Origin: Frateuria soli
Lineage (GTDB): Bacteria > Pseudomonadota > Gammaproteobacteria > Xanthomonadales > Rhodanobacteraceae
DNA length: 64,000 nt
NCBI RefSeq assembly: GCF_021117385.1
Contig: NZ_CP088252.1
Location: forward strand, 992,001-1,056,000
Reading direction: 5' to 3'
Within the stretch, counting starts at the first letter, position 1. Each line of letters opens with the position of its first letter. Positions 50,024-60,000 of the stretch are shown in pieces. The notes beneath the pieces were generated by a model that did no database searches, was not told the origin of the DNA, and saw only the letters and a program-made list of their open reading frames with translations. A program made the translations under genes and the position numbers.

Positions 50024-50707
50024 ATGCAAAACGGATTCCGCGGTATCAGCCTGTTGGGTGCGGCCTGCGCGCTCGCGCTGGTGAGTGGTTGCGCGCAGAT
50101 GCCCAGCCTGGGCGCGCCAGCCGCCGACAGCGGCCAGACCGACGCCGGCACGGTGTCGGCCGAGTGCAATCCGGCCGTGGGTGGTGCGATCGGCGCACTG
50201 GCCGGTTCGATGTTCGGCAAGGGCAAGGGACACCTGGCCGGCGCGGCGATCGGTGCCGGCATCGGCGTGTTCGCCTGCATGGCCTACAACTACCACGCGC
50301 GCAAGGTGCGAGACGCACGCTCGGTCGAAGACCAGTACCGTCGCGACCGCGGCGCCTTGCCGGCGAACAACACCATCAGCGCCTACCAGACCGCGCTGCT
50401 GCCGGGCGAGACCATCCGCTCCGGCAGCAAGGCGGCGATGCAGTCGCGCGTCACGCTGGTACGCGGCACGCAGGACGCGGCCCCGCAACTCAAGGAACAG
50501 CTGACCCTGTTCGCTCCCGACGGCCGTCAGCTGACCACCGTTACCAAGGACGCCACCGCCATCGACGGCACCGGCGAGTACGAGACCAATTTCGACTTCA
50601 ACCTGCCCAAGGGCATCCAGGACGGCCGCTACACGATGCGCTCGGCGCTTTACATGGACGGGCAGCAGGTGCGTACCAACGAAGTTCCCATGCTGGTGGT
50701 CAGCTGA
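50024..50707 (+). CDS. Lipoprotein with glycine zipper, T6SS-linked
   Basis: A 227-residue lipoprotein: signal peptide with lipobox LVSGC (Cys23), then a glycine-zipper segment (GGAIGALAGSMFGKGKGHLA and following GAAIGAGIGVF), and a C-terminal beta-sandwich-like part (RVTLVRGTQDAAPQLKEQLTLFAPDGRQL ... YETNFDFNLPKGIQDGRY). It lies between the two kinase genes. It may be a sensor partner of the kinases' periplasmic parts, or a stand-in for the missing TssJ lipoprotein. It is longer than TssJ and I do not recognise it as one. Confidence 0.75.
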   Translation: MQNGFRGISLLGAACALALVSGCAQMPSLGAPAADSGQTDAGTVSAECNPAVGGAIGALAGSMFGKGKGHLAGAAIGAGIGVFACMAYNYHARKVRDARSVEDQYRRDRGALPANNTISAYQTALLPGETIRSGSKAAMQSRVTLVRGTQDAAPQLKEQLTLFAPDGRQLTTVTKDATAIDGTGEYETNFDFNLPKGIQDGRYTMRSALYMDGQQVRTNEVPMLVVS

Positions 50708-50771
50708 CCGGATCCAGCCATCGCACCGGCTGCCGCGGCTCCGCGGCAGCCGCCTCACGAAAGAGCTTTGC

Positions 50772-53700
50772 ATGAATACGCTTGCCGAACTGATCGCCGC
50801 CTTCCGCAACGGCCACCTGCCGCTCCCCATGCTGCTCGATACCCTGGGTCGCCGCGGTGCGGTACCGGAGGATCGCCACCACGACGAGCTCGCGCTGCTG
50901 CGCCGCCTGCACGACGGGGGCGACCTGGATGCCGAGATCGGCCGCGTGCTGCTGGAGCGGCTGATGGCCGCGCAAGCCGTAACCGCGGAACCGGGATTGT
51001 TCGAGGACGCCACCATGGTGGCGCCGGCCGGGGCGGCGTTCGTGGAACATGACGCCACGAGGGTGGCACCTGCGCCCGCCGTCCACGGCGTGCCGGGGGA
51101 CACCGGAGACGCGACCGTGGTCATGCCGGCCGCGCGCCCGCCGGCGCCGTCCTACCCGGTCGGCGACGCGACCGTGGTCATGCCCGCCTCGCGCGGGGGC
51201 GCGACCGGGGATGCCCAGTCCACTGGCACCCAATCCGGCACCGGGACGCATTCGGGCAACAGCGCCAGCTGGGAACGCCTGGCCGGCGCCGCGGGCGGTG
51301 ACCACGCACACGTCGGCATGTTGCTCAAGGGCCGCTTCATGCTCGAGCGCGAGATCGGCCGCGGCGGCATGGGCGTCGTTTTCCTCGCGCGCGACGAGCG
51401 CAAGGTCGAGGCGCGCGACCGCGATCCGTATGTCGCGGTGAAGGTGCTGAACGACGAGTTCCGTCGCCATCCCGATTCGCTGATCGCGCTGCAGCGCGAA
51501 TCGCGTCGCTCGCAGTCGCTGGCGCACGACAACATCGTGCGCGTCTACGACTTCGACAAGGACGGGACCATCGTCTTCATGACGATGGAATACGTCGACG
51601 GCTCGGACATGAAGGCGCTGATCCGCGAGCGTGCCTACAACGGCATGCCGCTGGCCAGGGCCCGCCCGCTGATCGAGGGCATGGCCTGGGCGCTCAAGCG
51701 CGCGCACGCCGCTGGCGTGGTGCATTCGGACTTCAAGCCCGGCAACGTGATGGTCACGCGCGATGGCGTGCCCAAGGTGTTCGACTTCGGCATCGCGCGT
51801 GCCGGTCAGCACATGGGCGAGGCGGTCGGCGAAGAGACGGTGTTCGATGCCGGCACGCTGGGCGCGTTGACGCCGGCCTACGCCAGCCTGGAGATGATCC
51901 AGGGCGGCGAGCCCTCGCCCAGCGACGACATCTATGCGCTGGGTTGCGTGGCGTTCGAGCTGCTTACCGGCAAGCACCCGTTCGACAAGGTGAGCGCCGA
52001 AGTGGCGATGCGCGAAGGGCGCAAGCCGCCGGCGGTACCGGGCCTGACCCGTCGCCAGTACAAGGCGCTGTGCGACGCGGTCGCGTTCCGTGGCGAGGAC
52101 CGCCTGCGCACCGCGCAGGAGTTCGTCGAGGGCCTGCGCGAGGTCGGCCTGCGCGAGCGGATCGGCCCGTACCTGGCGTGGGGCGCCGGCGCACTGGTCG
52201 TGCTGGTCGCCGGCGGCTGGGGCGGCGCGCACTACCTGCACCAGCGCAAGGTGGCGCAGGTGATCGCCCGCTTCGCGCCGGACGACGCGCACCACTACAC
52301 TGACGAAGCCCAGGCGCTGGCCGCGCTGGGCACCCTCGACGAGGAAGAGCGCAAGCGCCTCGTGCTCGACCAGGGCGACCTCATCCAGCGCTTCCTGCTG
52401 GCCCGCCTGGACGCCTACTGGAATCCCGCGCAGGGCCGCTACGACTATGCCCACGCGCAGCAGCTGTTCGCGCTGCGCGAACAGCTCAAGCTGTACTCGC
52501 CGGAACTGGACATCCGCCGCAGCGCGATGGACCAGCAGAAGAACGAACTGCTCAACAGCCTGGACACCCAGCTCTCCCAGCGCATCGAGGCCGGCGCGAT
52601 CTTTGCCGACCAGCCGGGCAGCGCGGTCGAGACGCTGCAGAAGATCCGCGCCATCGACCCGACCAGCAGCCTGCTCAGGAATGCCGAGCTCGAGCTCAAG
52701 TACGACATCGCCATCGGCGGCGCCTTGGCGCAGCACCACGGCGACCGGGCCGCCGCGCACCTGAAGCAGGCGCTGGCGCTGTTCCCCGATTCGGCACGCC
52801 TGCAACGCCGCCGGGCCCAGCTCGATGCGATGGCCGCCGGCAGCGCCGTGGCCGTTGCGCCGGTCGCCGCGGCCGCGACCAGCCTGCCCGAGGCGCGCAC
52901 CGCCCTGGCCGCGCTGATCGCCCACCCGGAAGCGAGCGCGGACTGGCAACGCCAGCTCGCTGCCGCGATGGCGCCGCTCAAGGGCGATGCTTCGCCACAG
53001 ACGCGCGCACTGGTCGAGCAGCTCGCCACCGCCATCGCCACGGCCGCCGGCCAGCAGACCGATCCGCTGCACCTGCCGCAGGACCTGGCGCTGGTCGAGT
53101 TCGGCTTGACCGTGGCGCCGCAGTCGCCAGCGCTCAAGGTCGCGCGCGATCGCCTCGCCGCGCTGGACAAGCAGCAGCAGGACCGGTTGGCACAGGAGAG
53201 CGCGGCGGCCGAGGTCACCGCGCGCATCGAGTCGGTCAAGCGCGCCGCCGCGGCGGGCGACACCACCAAGGCGCAGGAATCGCTGGCGCGGATCCGCACG
53301 CTGGCGCCGCAGCACACGTTCCTGGCCAGCGAAGGCCCGCAACTGCTAGCCGACGCCTATCTGGGGCAGGCCCGCGAAGCATTCCGCAAGGGCCGCTACC
53401 AGTCCGCCGCCGACGTGCTCACGCGCGCCATCGGCCTGCTCGGCCAGCGCGCCGATCTGGCCAGGGCCAGCGCCCGCTATGGGCTGGCGGCCGATCTGGT
53501 CAAGGCCCGCGGCCAGGTCGTCTCCTCGACCGACCTCGATCGCATGCGCCGCCAGCTGGCGCAGGTGCGCCACGCCGATGCCGATGCGCTGGCCGCGCTC
53601 GAGGCGGACATGAAGCTGCGGGGGCAGCTCGGTGAAGGCTCGCTGGCCGCCTTGCTGGATTCGCTCAGGCCAGCCGGTGCCACGTCGCCCACGCCGGTTT

Positions 53701-54473
53701 CGCCGGTCGCCACGCCGACGCCGACGGTCGGCAACACCACGCTGCCGGCCACCGCGCCCGCGATCGCGACCGGCCGGCTCGCCACCGCCGCGGCGGGAAA
53801 GGGCGGTGCCGCGGTGGTCCGCCCGGCGCCGGCCATTGCCACTGCCGGACCCATCTCCGACCCGTGCGGCGCGCCGGACCTGGTCGGCGCGGGCCGCGCC
53901 TGCTTCGACACCATCGACGGCAAGCGCGGTCCTGCGTTGGTGGTAGTACGCGCCGGCGGCAAGACGCTTGCGATGACCCGCTCGGAAATCACCATCAACG
54001 AATACAACCGCTACTGCGCCGCTACCGCCAAGTGCACCGCCATCGTGCCGGAGGATCGCTACGCAGGCAGCCTGCCGGTGAGCAACATCAGCCTGGAGCA
54101 GGCACGCGCGTACGCCGCATGGCTCGGCAGCGCCAGCGGCCATGTCTATCGCCTGCCCACCGACACCGAATGGCTGGCGGCCGCCCGTGCCGGCGGCAGC
54201 TGGAAGCAGGCGCCGGACAGCAACTGCATCCCGCCCACCGCGGGCGCCGACGATGGCAGCGGCGCGCCGATCGCGGCGCGCGGACGCAGCCCCAACCCGT
54301 GGGGCCTGATCAACCTGACCGGCAACGTCTGGGAATGGGTGGACGGCGGGGCCGCCGTCCGCGGCGGCAGTTACACCAGCTACTGGTCCGACTGCACCGT
54401 CGACAGCCGTCGCGGCGACGGCGGCGGTGCGCAGAAGGACGTCGGCCTGCGCCTGGTGAGGGAGGTGCCATGA
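50772..54473 (+). CDS. Ser/Thr kinase fused to FGE-sulfatase domain
   Basis: A 1233-residue membrane kinase. Residues 75-140 contain four A-T-x-V-x-P copies (T81, T96, T115, T134). The kinase domain is about 185-450: GRGGMGVVF, Lys224, HSDFKPGN with Asp320, DFG at 338-340. A membrane helix is at about 467-486, then a long helical repeat-rich periplasmic region (about 500-1000) and, after a Pro/Thr/Ala linker, a formylglycine-generating-enzyme-like (SUMF) domain from about 1062 (MTRSEITINEYNRYC; YRLPTDTEWLAAAR; GNVWEWVDGG). In Pseudomonas the periplasmic FGE-like TagR activates PpkA; here sensor and kinase are one protein. The kinase domain is nearly identical to the upstream one. Confidence 0.92.
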   Translation: MNTLAELIAAFRNGHLPLPMLLDTLGRRGAVPEDRHHDELALLRRLHDGGDLDAEIGRVLLERLMAAQAVTAEPGLFEDATMVAPAGAAFVEHDATRVAPAPAVHGVPGDTGDATVVMPAARPPAPSYPVGDATVVMPASRGGATGDAQSTGTQSGTGTHSGNSASWERLAGAAGGDHAHVGMLLKGRFMLEREIGRGGMGVVFLARDERKVEARDRDPYVAVKVLNDEFRRHPDSLIALQRESRRSQSLAHDNIVRVYDFDKDGTIVFMTMEYVDGSDMKALIRERAYNGMPLARARPLIEGMAWALKRAHAAGVVHSDFKPGNVMVTRDGVPKVFDFGIARAGQHMGEAVGEETVFDAGTLGALTPAYASLEMIQGGEPSPSDDIYALGCVAFELLTGKHPFDKVSAEVAMREGRKPPAVPGLTRRQYKALCDAVAFRGEDRLRTAQEFVEGLREVGLRERIGPYLAWGAGALVVLVAGGWGGAHYLHQRKVAQVIARFAPDDAHHYTDEAQALAALGTLDEEERKRLVLDQGDLIQRFLLARLDAYWNPAQGRYDYAHAQQLFALREQLKLYSPELDIRRSAMDQQKNELLNSLDTQLSQRIEAGAIFADQPGSAVETLQKIRAIDPTSSLLRNAELELKYDIAIGGALAQHHGDRAAAHLKQALALFPDSARLQRRRAQLDAMAAGSAVAVAPVAAAATSLPEARTALAALIAHPEASADWQRQLAAAMAPLKGDASPQTRALVEQLATAIATAAGQQTDPLHLPQDLALVEFGLTVAPQSPALKVARDRLAALDKQQQDRLAQESAAAEVTARIESVKRAAAAGDTTKAQESLARIRTLAPQHTFLASEGPQLLADAYLGQAREAFRKGRYQSAADVLTRAIGLLGQRADLARASARYGLAADLVKARGQVVSSTDLDRMRRQLAQVRHADADALAALEADMKLRGQLGEGSLAALLDSLRPAGATSPTPVSPVATPTPTVGNTTLPATAPAIATGRLATAAAGKGGAAVVRPAPAIATAGPISDPCGAPDLVGAGRACFDTIDGKRGPALVVVRAGGKTLAMTRSEITINEYNRYCAATAKCTAIVPEDRYAGSLPVSNISLEQARAYAAWLGSASGHVYRLPTDTEWLAAARAGGSWKQAPDSNCIPPTAGADDGSGAPIAARGRSPNPWGLINLTGNVWEWVDGGAAVRGGSYTSYWSDCTVDSRRGDGGGAQKDVGLRLVREVP

Positions 54474-54781
54474 ACGAGCGCGAACGCATCGTCAACCGAG
54501 ACCTGAACCTCCTCGACGAGGCTCACTACGGCGGACGCATCGCGCGCGCCGAGTACCGCGCGCGACGGCGCAACGTGCTGGCCGCCTTGCGGGACAGCCA
54601 CGGCATCACCGCCCGCAAGGCGCTGACGCGGACTGTCCGGACCGTCGAGGTGCCCGACAGCGACGTGCTGCCGGCCTTGCTGGAGCGGCCGACGCTCCCG
54701 AGCCGGATCCTGCTGGCGCTCTTCGCCGCAGGCGCGCTGGCCTGCGCCGTGCTGCTGGGGCTGCTGTTCTTCACCACCTGA
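54470..54781 (+). CDS. Small tail-anchored protein at the end of the T6SS locus
   Basis: A 103-residue protein starting in an ATGA overlap with the kinase-FGE gene. The N-terminal 75 residues are charged and helical (NERERIVNRDLNLLDEAHYG; EYRARRRNVLAALRDSHGIT) and the last 25 form a membrane helix (RILLALFAAGALACAVLLGL). It would be inner-membrane-anchored with a cytoplasmic domain. Translational coupling suggests it works with the kinase. The family is not recognised. Confidence 0.7.
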   Translation: MNERERIVNRDLNLLDEAHYGGRIARAEYRARRRNVLAALRDSHGITARKALTRTVRTVEVPDSDVLPALLERPTLPSRILLALFAAGALACAVLLGLLFFTT

Positions 54782-54982
54782 AATGTGAACGTGGAATGAG
54801 CATGGCGTGAACAAAATCGCCCCGGGATGGGCACTTTTGTTGACGAAGTTCGCATTACAGGGTGAGGCCGCGCGTTTGCGCCCGGCCATCCGCGGTGCCG
54901 AATCGGGACGCCGGTCGCCGCAACTGATGCGGCCCGGCAACAGGTGCCGCGCCAGGGAAACGGTCATCAAGGGGAACGAGTC

Positions 54983-56992
54983 GTGCGGATTGCTTGCCTC
55001 GCAGCAGCGGTGGCGCTTGCCTTGGCGGGCGGGAGCGCCCTAGCCCAGGCCTCGCCGTCGGCACCGGGCACGCCTGGCGTGCCGGCGCAGGACATCCTGG
55101 TCAGCGGCGTGCCGACCGAGGGGCCGCAGGCCGCCCAGGTCCAGGCACTGATCCAGTCCGAATACCAGCAGGCGCTGGCAACCGCGGGCGCCACCTCGCT
55201 CGACGCCGGGCAACTGCAGGCGGCCGCCGTGCTGATCACCACCCGGTTGCACGACGCCGGCTACCCCGATGCCCACGCCTACCTGCCGGGGCAGGTGCTG
55301 GCGGTGCACCTGGGTACCGGCACGACGCCCGCCGCGACCGTGGCACAGGCGCTGGCCACCCCTGCAGCGCCCGCCGCCGAACGGGCGCCCGCGCCAAACG
55401 TGCCGCCGCTGCGCGAGCGCGAGGCCGCCGCGGCGCAGGAGCAAACCCTGGCCGTGCAAGGCTTCCGTGTGCAGGGCGTGGGCAACCATCCGGAGGACGA
55501 CATCACCCCGGCGACCGTGCAGGCCATGGCGGACGAGCAGTTCGCCACCCTTTCCGGCGGCACCGGCAAACCGGTCCAGGCCAATTTCAGCCAGTTGCAG
55601 CACCTCGCCGACCGCATCACCGACCGGTACCGCAAGGCGGGCTATATCGTCGCCACCGCGTTCGTGCCGGCGCAGGAGGTGGGCAGCGACGGCATCGTGC
55701 GGCTGGATGTACTCGAGGGCACGATCGGCAAGGTCGTGGTCAAGGGCACCTCGCGCTACCGGCCGGGCGTGATCGCCGCACCGGCCGAGGCGCTCAACGG
55801 CCGGCCGCTGCGCAAGCAGGACATCGATTCGGCGCTGCTGTACGCGCGCGACCTGCCCGGCGTGACGGTGTCATCCACCTTCCAGCCCGGCGCCAGGACC
55901 GGCCAGACCGACCTGGTGATGGTCGCGCACGAGGCCAGGCGCCCGTTCACCTTCACCCTGGGCGGCAACAACTACGGCACCGAACTCACCGGCCGCTACC
56001 GTGCGCAGGCCGGCGCCGCGTGGAACAGTCCGCTCGGCATCGGCGACCAGCTCACGGCCAACGTCGACTACGCGCTGGACCCGCACAGCAACGTCTATTA
56101 CGCACTGGCCTACCGCGCCCCCACCGTGGTGGTGCCGGGCCTGGCCGGCGTGATCGGCGCCACGCGCAGCGAACTGCAGATCAGCAGCGGCGCCTTCGCC
56201 GATCTCCAGGTCGGCGGTCCCACCTCGTCCACGTTCGCCGGCGCCGACTGGAAGTTCGTCAACACCGACGACGTCTCGATGCAGACCTCGCTGCGCTACA
56301 TCCGCGAGAAGTCGCAACTGGGAGCGCTTGGCGTGAAACTCTCGGACGAACGTTTCGACGTGGCCGAACTGGGCTTTGGACTCCAGCGCACCGACCAGCG
56401 GCTGCGCGGCCTGGACGTGGTGCAAGGCAGCCTGCGCAAGTCCATCCGCGACGATTCGCTCGACCCGGACCTGGTCAGTCCCGACCACGACAGCAACTTC
56501 CTGCTGGCGCGGCTCTCCTACACCCGCCTGCAGTTCCTGACCCGTTCGCAGCGGCTGTACTTCAAGCTTGGCGGCCAGTACACGCGTGATGCGTTGCCGC
56601 CGCTGGAGCAGTTCGTGATCGGCGGCCCGGACAGCGTGCGCGCCTATCCGATCGCCGATGCGCTCACCGACCGCGGCTGGTACACCTCGCTGGAGTACCA
56701 CATCGACGCGCCGGGCCTGGGCGACCGCGTTTCGCCGTTCTACGACCGCCCGTGGCGAGAGCTGCTGGAAGTGGAAGTGTTCTACGACTTCGGTCGTGGC
56801 TACGCCTCGAACCATCGCGACGGCAACAACCCGATCGAAACGCTCGAAGGCATCGGCGCGGGCCTGATCTTCCGCATCCCGCGCTTCCACCATTTCGAAT
56901 TCCGCCTCGACGCCTCGGTGCCTACCGGCAGCCGCGACGCCTCGGACAAGCGCGGCTACCACGTCTATTCGCGCTTCGGCTTCACCTTCTGA
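54983..56992 (+). CDS. Two-partner secretion transporter (TpsB, ShlB/FhaC family)
   Basis: A 669-residue Omp85-superfamily outer-membrane transporter. A signal peptide (cleavage near ALAQA) is followed by a POTRA-like segment at about 35-100 (DILVSGVPTEGPQAAQVQAL ... AGYPDAHAYLPGQVLAVHL), a Pro/Ala linker, then two standard POTRA domains (about 155-260 and 260-325: YRKAGYIVATAFVPAQEV; RPLRKQDIDSALLYARDLPG), and a 16-strand barrel with GGPDSVRAYP (VRGYP-like motif) and a terminal Phe (SRFGFTF). GTG 54983 is chosen because AGGGGAA precedes it and it begins the signal peptide. It should secrete the exoprotein encoded 12 bp downstream. The 201-bp gap before it shows no gene. Confidence 0.9.
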   Translation: MRIACLAAAVALALAGGSALAQASPSAPGTPGVPAQDILVSGVPTEGPQAAQVQALIQSEYQQALATAGATSLDAGQLQAAAVLITTRLHDAGYPDAHAYLPGQVLAVHLGTGTTPAATVAQALATPAAPAAERAPAPNVPPLREREAAAAQEQTLAVQGFRVQGVGNHPEDDITPATVQAMADEQFATLSGGTGKPVQANFSQLQHLADRITDRYRKAGYIVATAFVPAQEVGSDGIVRLDVLEGTIGKVVVKGTSRYRPGVIAAPAEALNGRPLRKQDIDSALLYARDLPGVTVSSTFQPGARTGQTDLVMVAHEARRPFTFTLGGNNYGTELTGRYRAQAGAAWNSPLGIGDQLTANVDYALDPHSNVYYALAYRAPTVVVPGLAGVIGATRSELQISSGAFADLQVGGPTSSTFAGADWKFVNTDDVSMQTSLRYIREKSQLGALGVKLSDERFDVAELGFGLQRTDQRLRGLDVVQGSLRKSIRDDSLDPDLVSPDHDSNFLLARLSYTRLQFLTRSQRLYFKLGGQYTRDALPPLEQFVIGGPDSVRAYPIADALTDRGWYTSLEYHIDAPGLGDRVSPFYDRPWRELLEVEVFYDFGRGYASNHRDGNNPIETLEGIGAGLIFRIPRFHHFEFRLDASVPTGSRDASDKRGYHVYSRFGFTF

Positions 56993-57004
56993 CGGACCTT
57001 TGCC

Positions 57005-60000
57005 ATGCACACCACCCGCGCCACTTCCCGCAAGGACTCCCTCGCCAGCCTGCGCCGCAAGGCCTTGCCGCTGAGCCTGTCGCTGCTGCTGTGCGGTGCG
57101 CTCGCCAGCGGACCGGCCCGGGCTGCTGGCGGCGTGGCGCGGACCACCACGCCGACCGGCGGCACCATCGTCGGCGGCAGCGGCAGCATCCTTCAGGATG
57201 GCGCCAACGTGGTGATCAACCAGGCCAGCGACAAGCTGGTGCTGAACTGGCAGAGCTTCAACCTGGGCGAGGACGCCCTGGTGCGCTTCAACCAGCCGGG
57301 CAGCTCGGCGATCGCGCTCAACCGCATCCTCGACCAGAACCCGAGCCAGATCTTCGGCCAGATCAGCTCCAACGGGCAGGTGTTCCTGATCAACACCCAC
57401 GGGATCATCTTCGGCAGCACCGCGCAGGTGAACGTGGGCGGGCTGGTGGCCAGCACGCTGGACCTCACGCCCACCGACTTCCTCTCGAACCACTTCAACC
57501 TCGACGCCGTCGGCGGCGGCGCGGGGGTCGTCAACCACGGCACGATCGCGGCGGCCAGCGGCGGCTCGGTCAGCCTGATCGGCGGCAGCGTGGCCAACGA
57601 TGGCGTGATCCTGGCCAACTATGGCCGGATCAACCTCGACGGCGCCGAACATGCCGTGCTGGATTTCGACGGCAACGGGCTGATCAACGTCCAGATCACC
57701 GGCGAACTCAAGCAGCGCCTGGATGCCAGGGCCGCGGTGAGCAACGCCGGCAAGCTGCAGGCCGACGGCGGCACCGTGGTGCTCGAAGCGGCCGCGGCGC
57801 GCGACTTGTTCACCCACCTGGTCAACAACTCCGGCCTGATCGATGCCGGCGCGATCAGCCATGACGGCGGCGTGGTGCGGCTGGTCGCCCGCGGCGGCGA
57901 CACGACGAACAGTGGCAGCATCGACGTCAGCGGCACTCGCGGCGGCAGCGCGCAACTGCTGTCCGACCGCAACGTGGCCCTGACTGGCGATATCGATGCC
58001 TCCGGCACGCAAGGTGGCGGCCGCATCCGCGTCGGCGGTGGCGCGCAGGGCGGGGAAGGCCTGCTGCACGCCTCCACCAGCACGGTCGGCGCCGGTGCCC
58101 GCTTGAACGCCGACGCCACGCAGTCGGGCAAGGGCGGCTCGATCGTGGTGTGGAGCGACCACGACACGCAGGTCGCCGGCCAGTTCAGCGCCCGCGGCGG
58201 CGTCCAGGGCGGCGATGGCGGCTTCGTGGAAACCTCCGCCGAACACGTGCGGATCGACGACGCCGCGCACGTCAGCACGCTCGCGCCGCAGGGCCGCAAC
58301 GGCACGTGGTTGATCGACCCGACGGACTTCACCATCGGCTCGGGCGGCGACATGACCGCGGCGGCCGTAGAGAGCGCGCTCGGCAGCGGCAATCTCACCA
58401 TCCAGTCGACCGACGGCGGCACTGCCGGCTCGGGCAACATCTACGTCGAGGATGTCCTCGGCTGGAGCGCCAACACGCTCACGCTGACCGCCCTCAACGA
58501 CATCGACATCGACGCCGCGGTCACCACGACCGGCACCGCCGGCCTGGTGCTGAATGCTTCCACGGCGATCGGCGCGGCACCGGCCATCGCCGGCGGCCGG
58601 GTCAACCTCGCCGACACCCTGACGCTCGGCGGCAGCGGCGGGCTTACCGTGGCCGGCACCGTGCACAGCGTCAGCGGCACGCTCGACATCTCCGGCCTGA
58701 GCAGCGGCGCCAGCATCGGTGGCCTGGATGGCAACGGACTGGTCAACCTGGGCGGGAACGCGCTGACGTTGAGCAACGCGGACGGGGGCGTGTTCAGCGG
58801 CGTCATCAAGGGCGCCGGCGGCAGCCTGGTCATGGCCGGCGGTACGCAGACGCTGAGCGGCAGCAACAACTACGGCGGCGGCACCACGCTCGGCGGTGGC
58901 GTGCTGACGGTGGCCGGCGACGCCAACCTCGGCAAATCCACCGGCGGGCTGACCTTCAATGGCGGCACGCTCGCGACCAGCGCGGCTTTCACCAGCGCCC
59001 GCGACATCGTCATGCAGGGCAACGGCACCGTACAGGCCGGCGCCGCGCTTACCCTGTCCGGCACCATCAGCGGAAGCGGGCGGCTGACCAAGGCCGGCGC
59101 CGGCACGCTCACGTTGAGCGGCACCAACACCTATGGCGGCGGCACCACGATCAGCGCCGGTACGCTGAAGGTGTCCAGCGACGCCAACCTGGGCGCCACC
59201 ACCGGCGGAGTGACCTTCAACGGCGGCACGCTCAACAACACCGCCGCCTTTACCAGCGCGCGCGCAATCACGTTGCAGGGCGCCGGTACGCTGCAGACCG
59301 GAGCCAACCTCACCTTGTCGGGCGTGATCAGCGGCGGCGGTGGGCTCACCAAGACCGGCAGCAGCACGTTGACGCTTTCGGGCATCGAAACCTACACCGG
59401 CGCCACCGACATTGCCGCGGGCACGCTGGTCCTGTCGGGCGCCGGCAGCGTGGCCAGTTCCAGCGGCGTGACGGCCGACGGTACGTTCGATATCTCGGGC
59501 ACCACGGCCGGCGCGTCCATCGCCAGCCTGGCCGGCAGCGGCACGGTCACCCTGGGCAGCAAGACGCTGACGCTGAGCAATGCCTCGGGCAGCTTCGGCG
59601 GCGTGATCGGCGGCACCGGCGGGCTCACCCTCGCCGGCGGCAGCCAGACGCTTTCCGGCGTCAACACCTACAGCGGCGCCACCAGCATCAGCGCAGGCAC
59701 GCTGATGCTTTCCGGTGCCGGCAGCGTGGCCGGTTCCAGCGGCGTGGCGGCCAATGGCACGTTCGACATCTCCGGCACGACCGGCGCGACCATCGCCAGC
59801 CTGGGCGGCAGCGGCACGGTCACGCTGGGCAGCAAGACGCTGACGCTGAGCAACGCCTCGGGCAGCTTCGGCGGCGTGATCGGCGGCACCGGCGGGCTCA
59901 CTTTGGCCGGCGGCAATCAGACGCTCGGCGGCATCAACACCTACACCGGCAACACCACGCTCGAAGGTGGCGTGTTGACGGTATCGAGCGACGCCAATCT

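Noticed and set aside
50024-50707. Assigning the lipoprotein as TssJ
   Set aside because: It is longer than TssJ and has a glycine-zipper segment foreign to that family; only an analogous role can be suggested.
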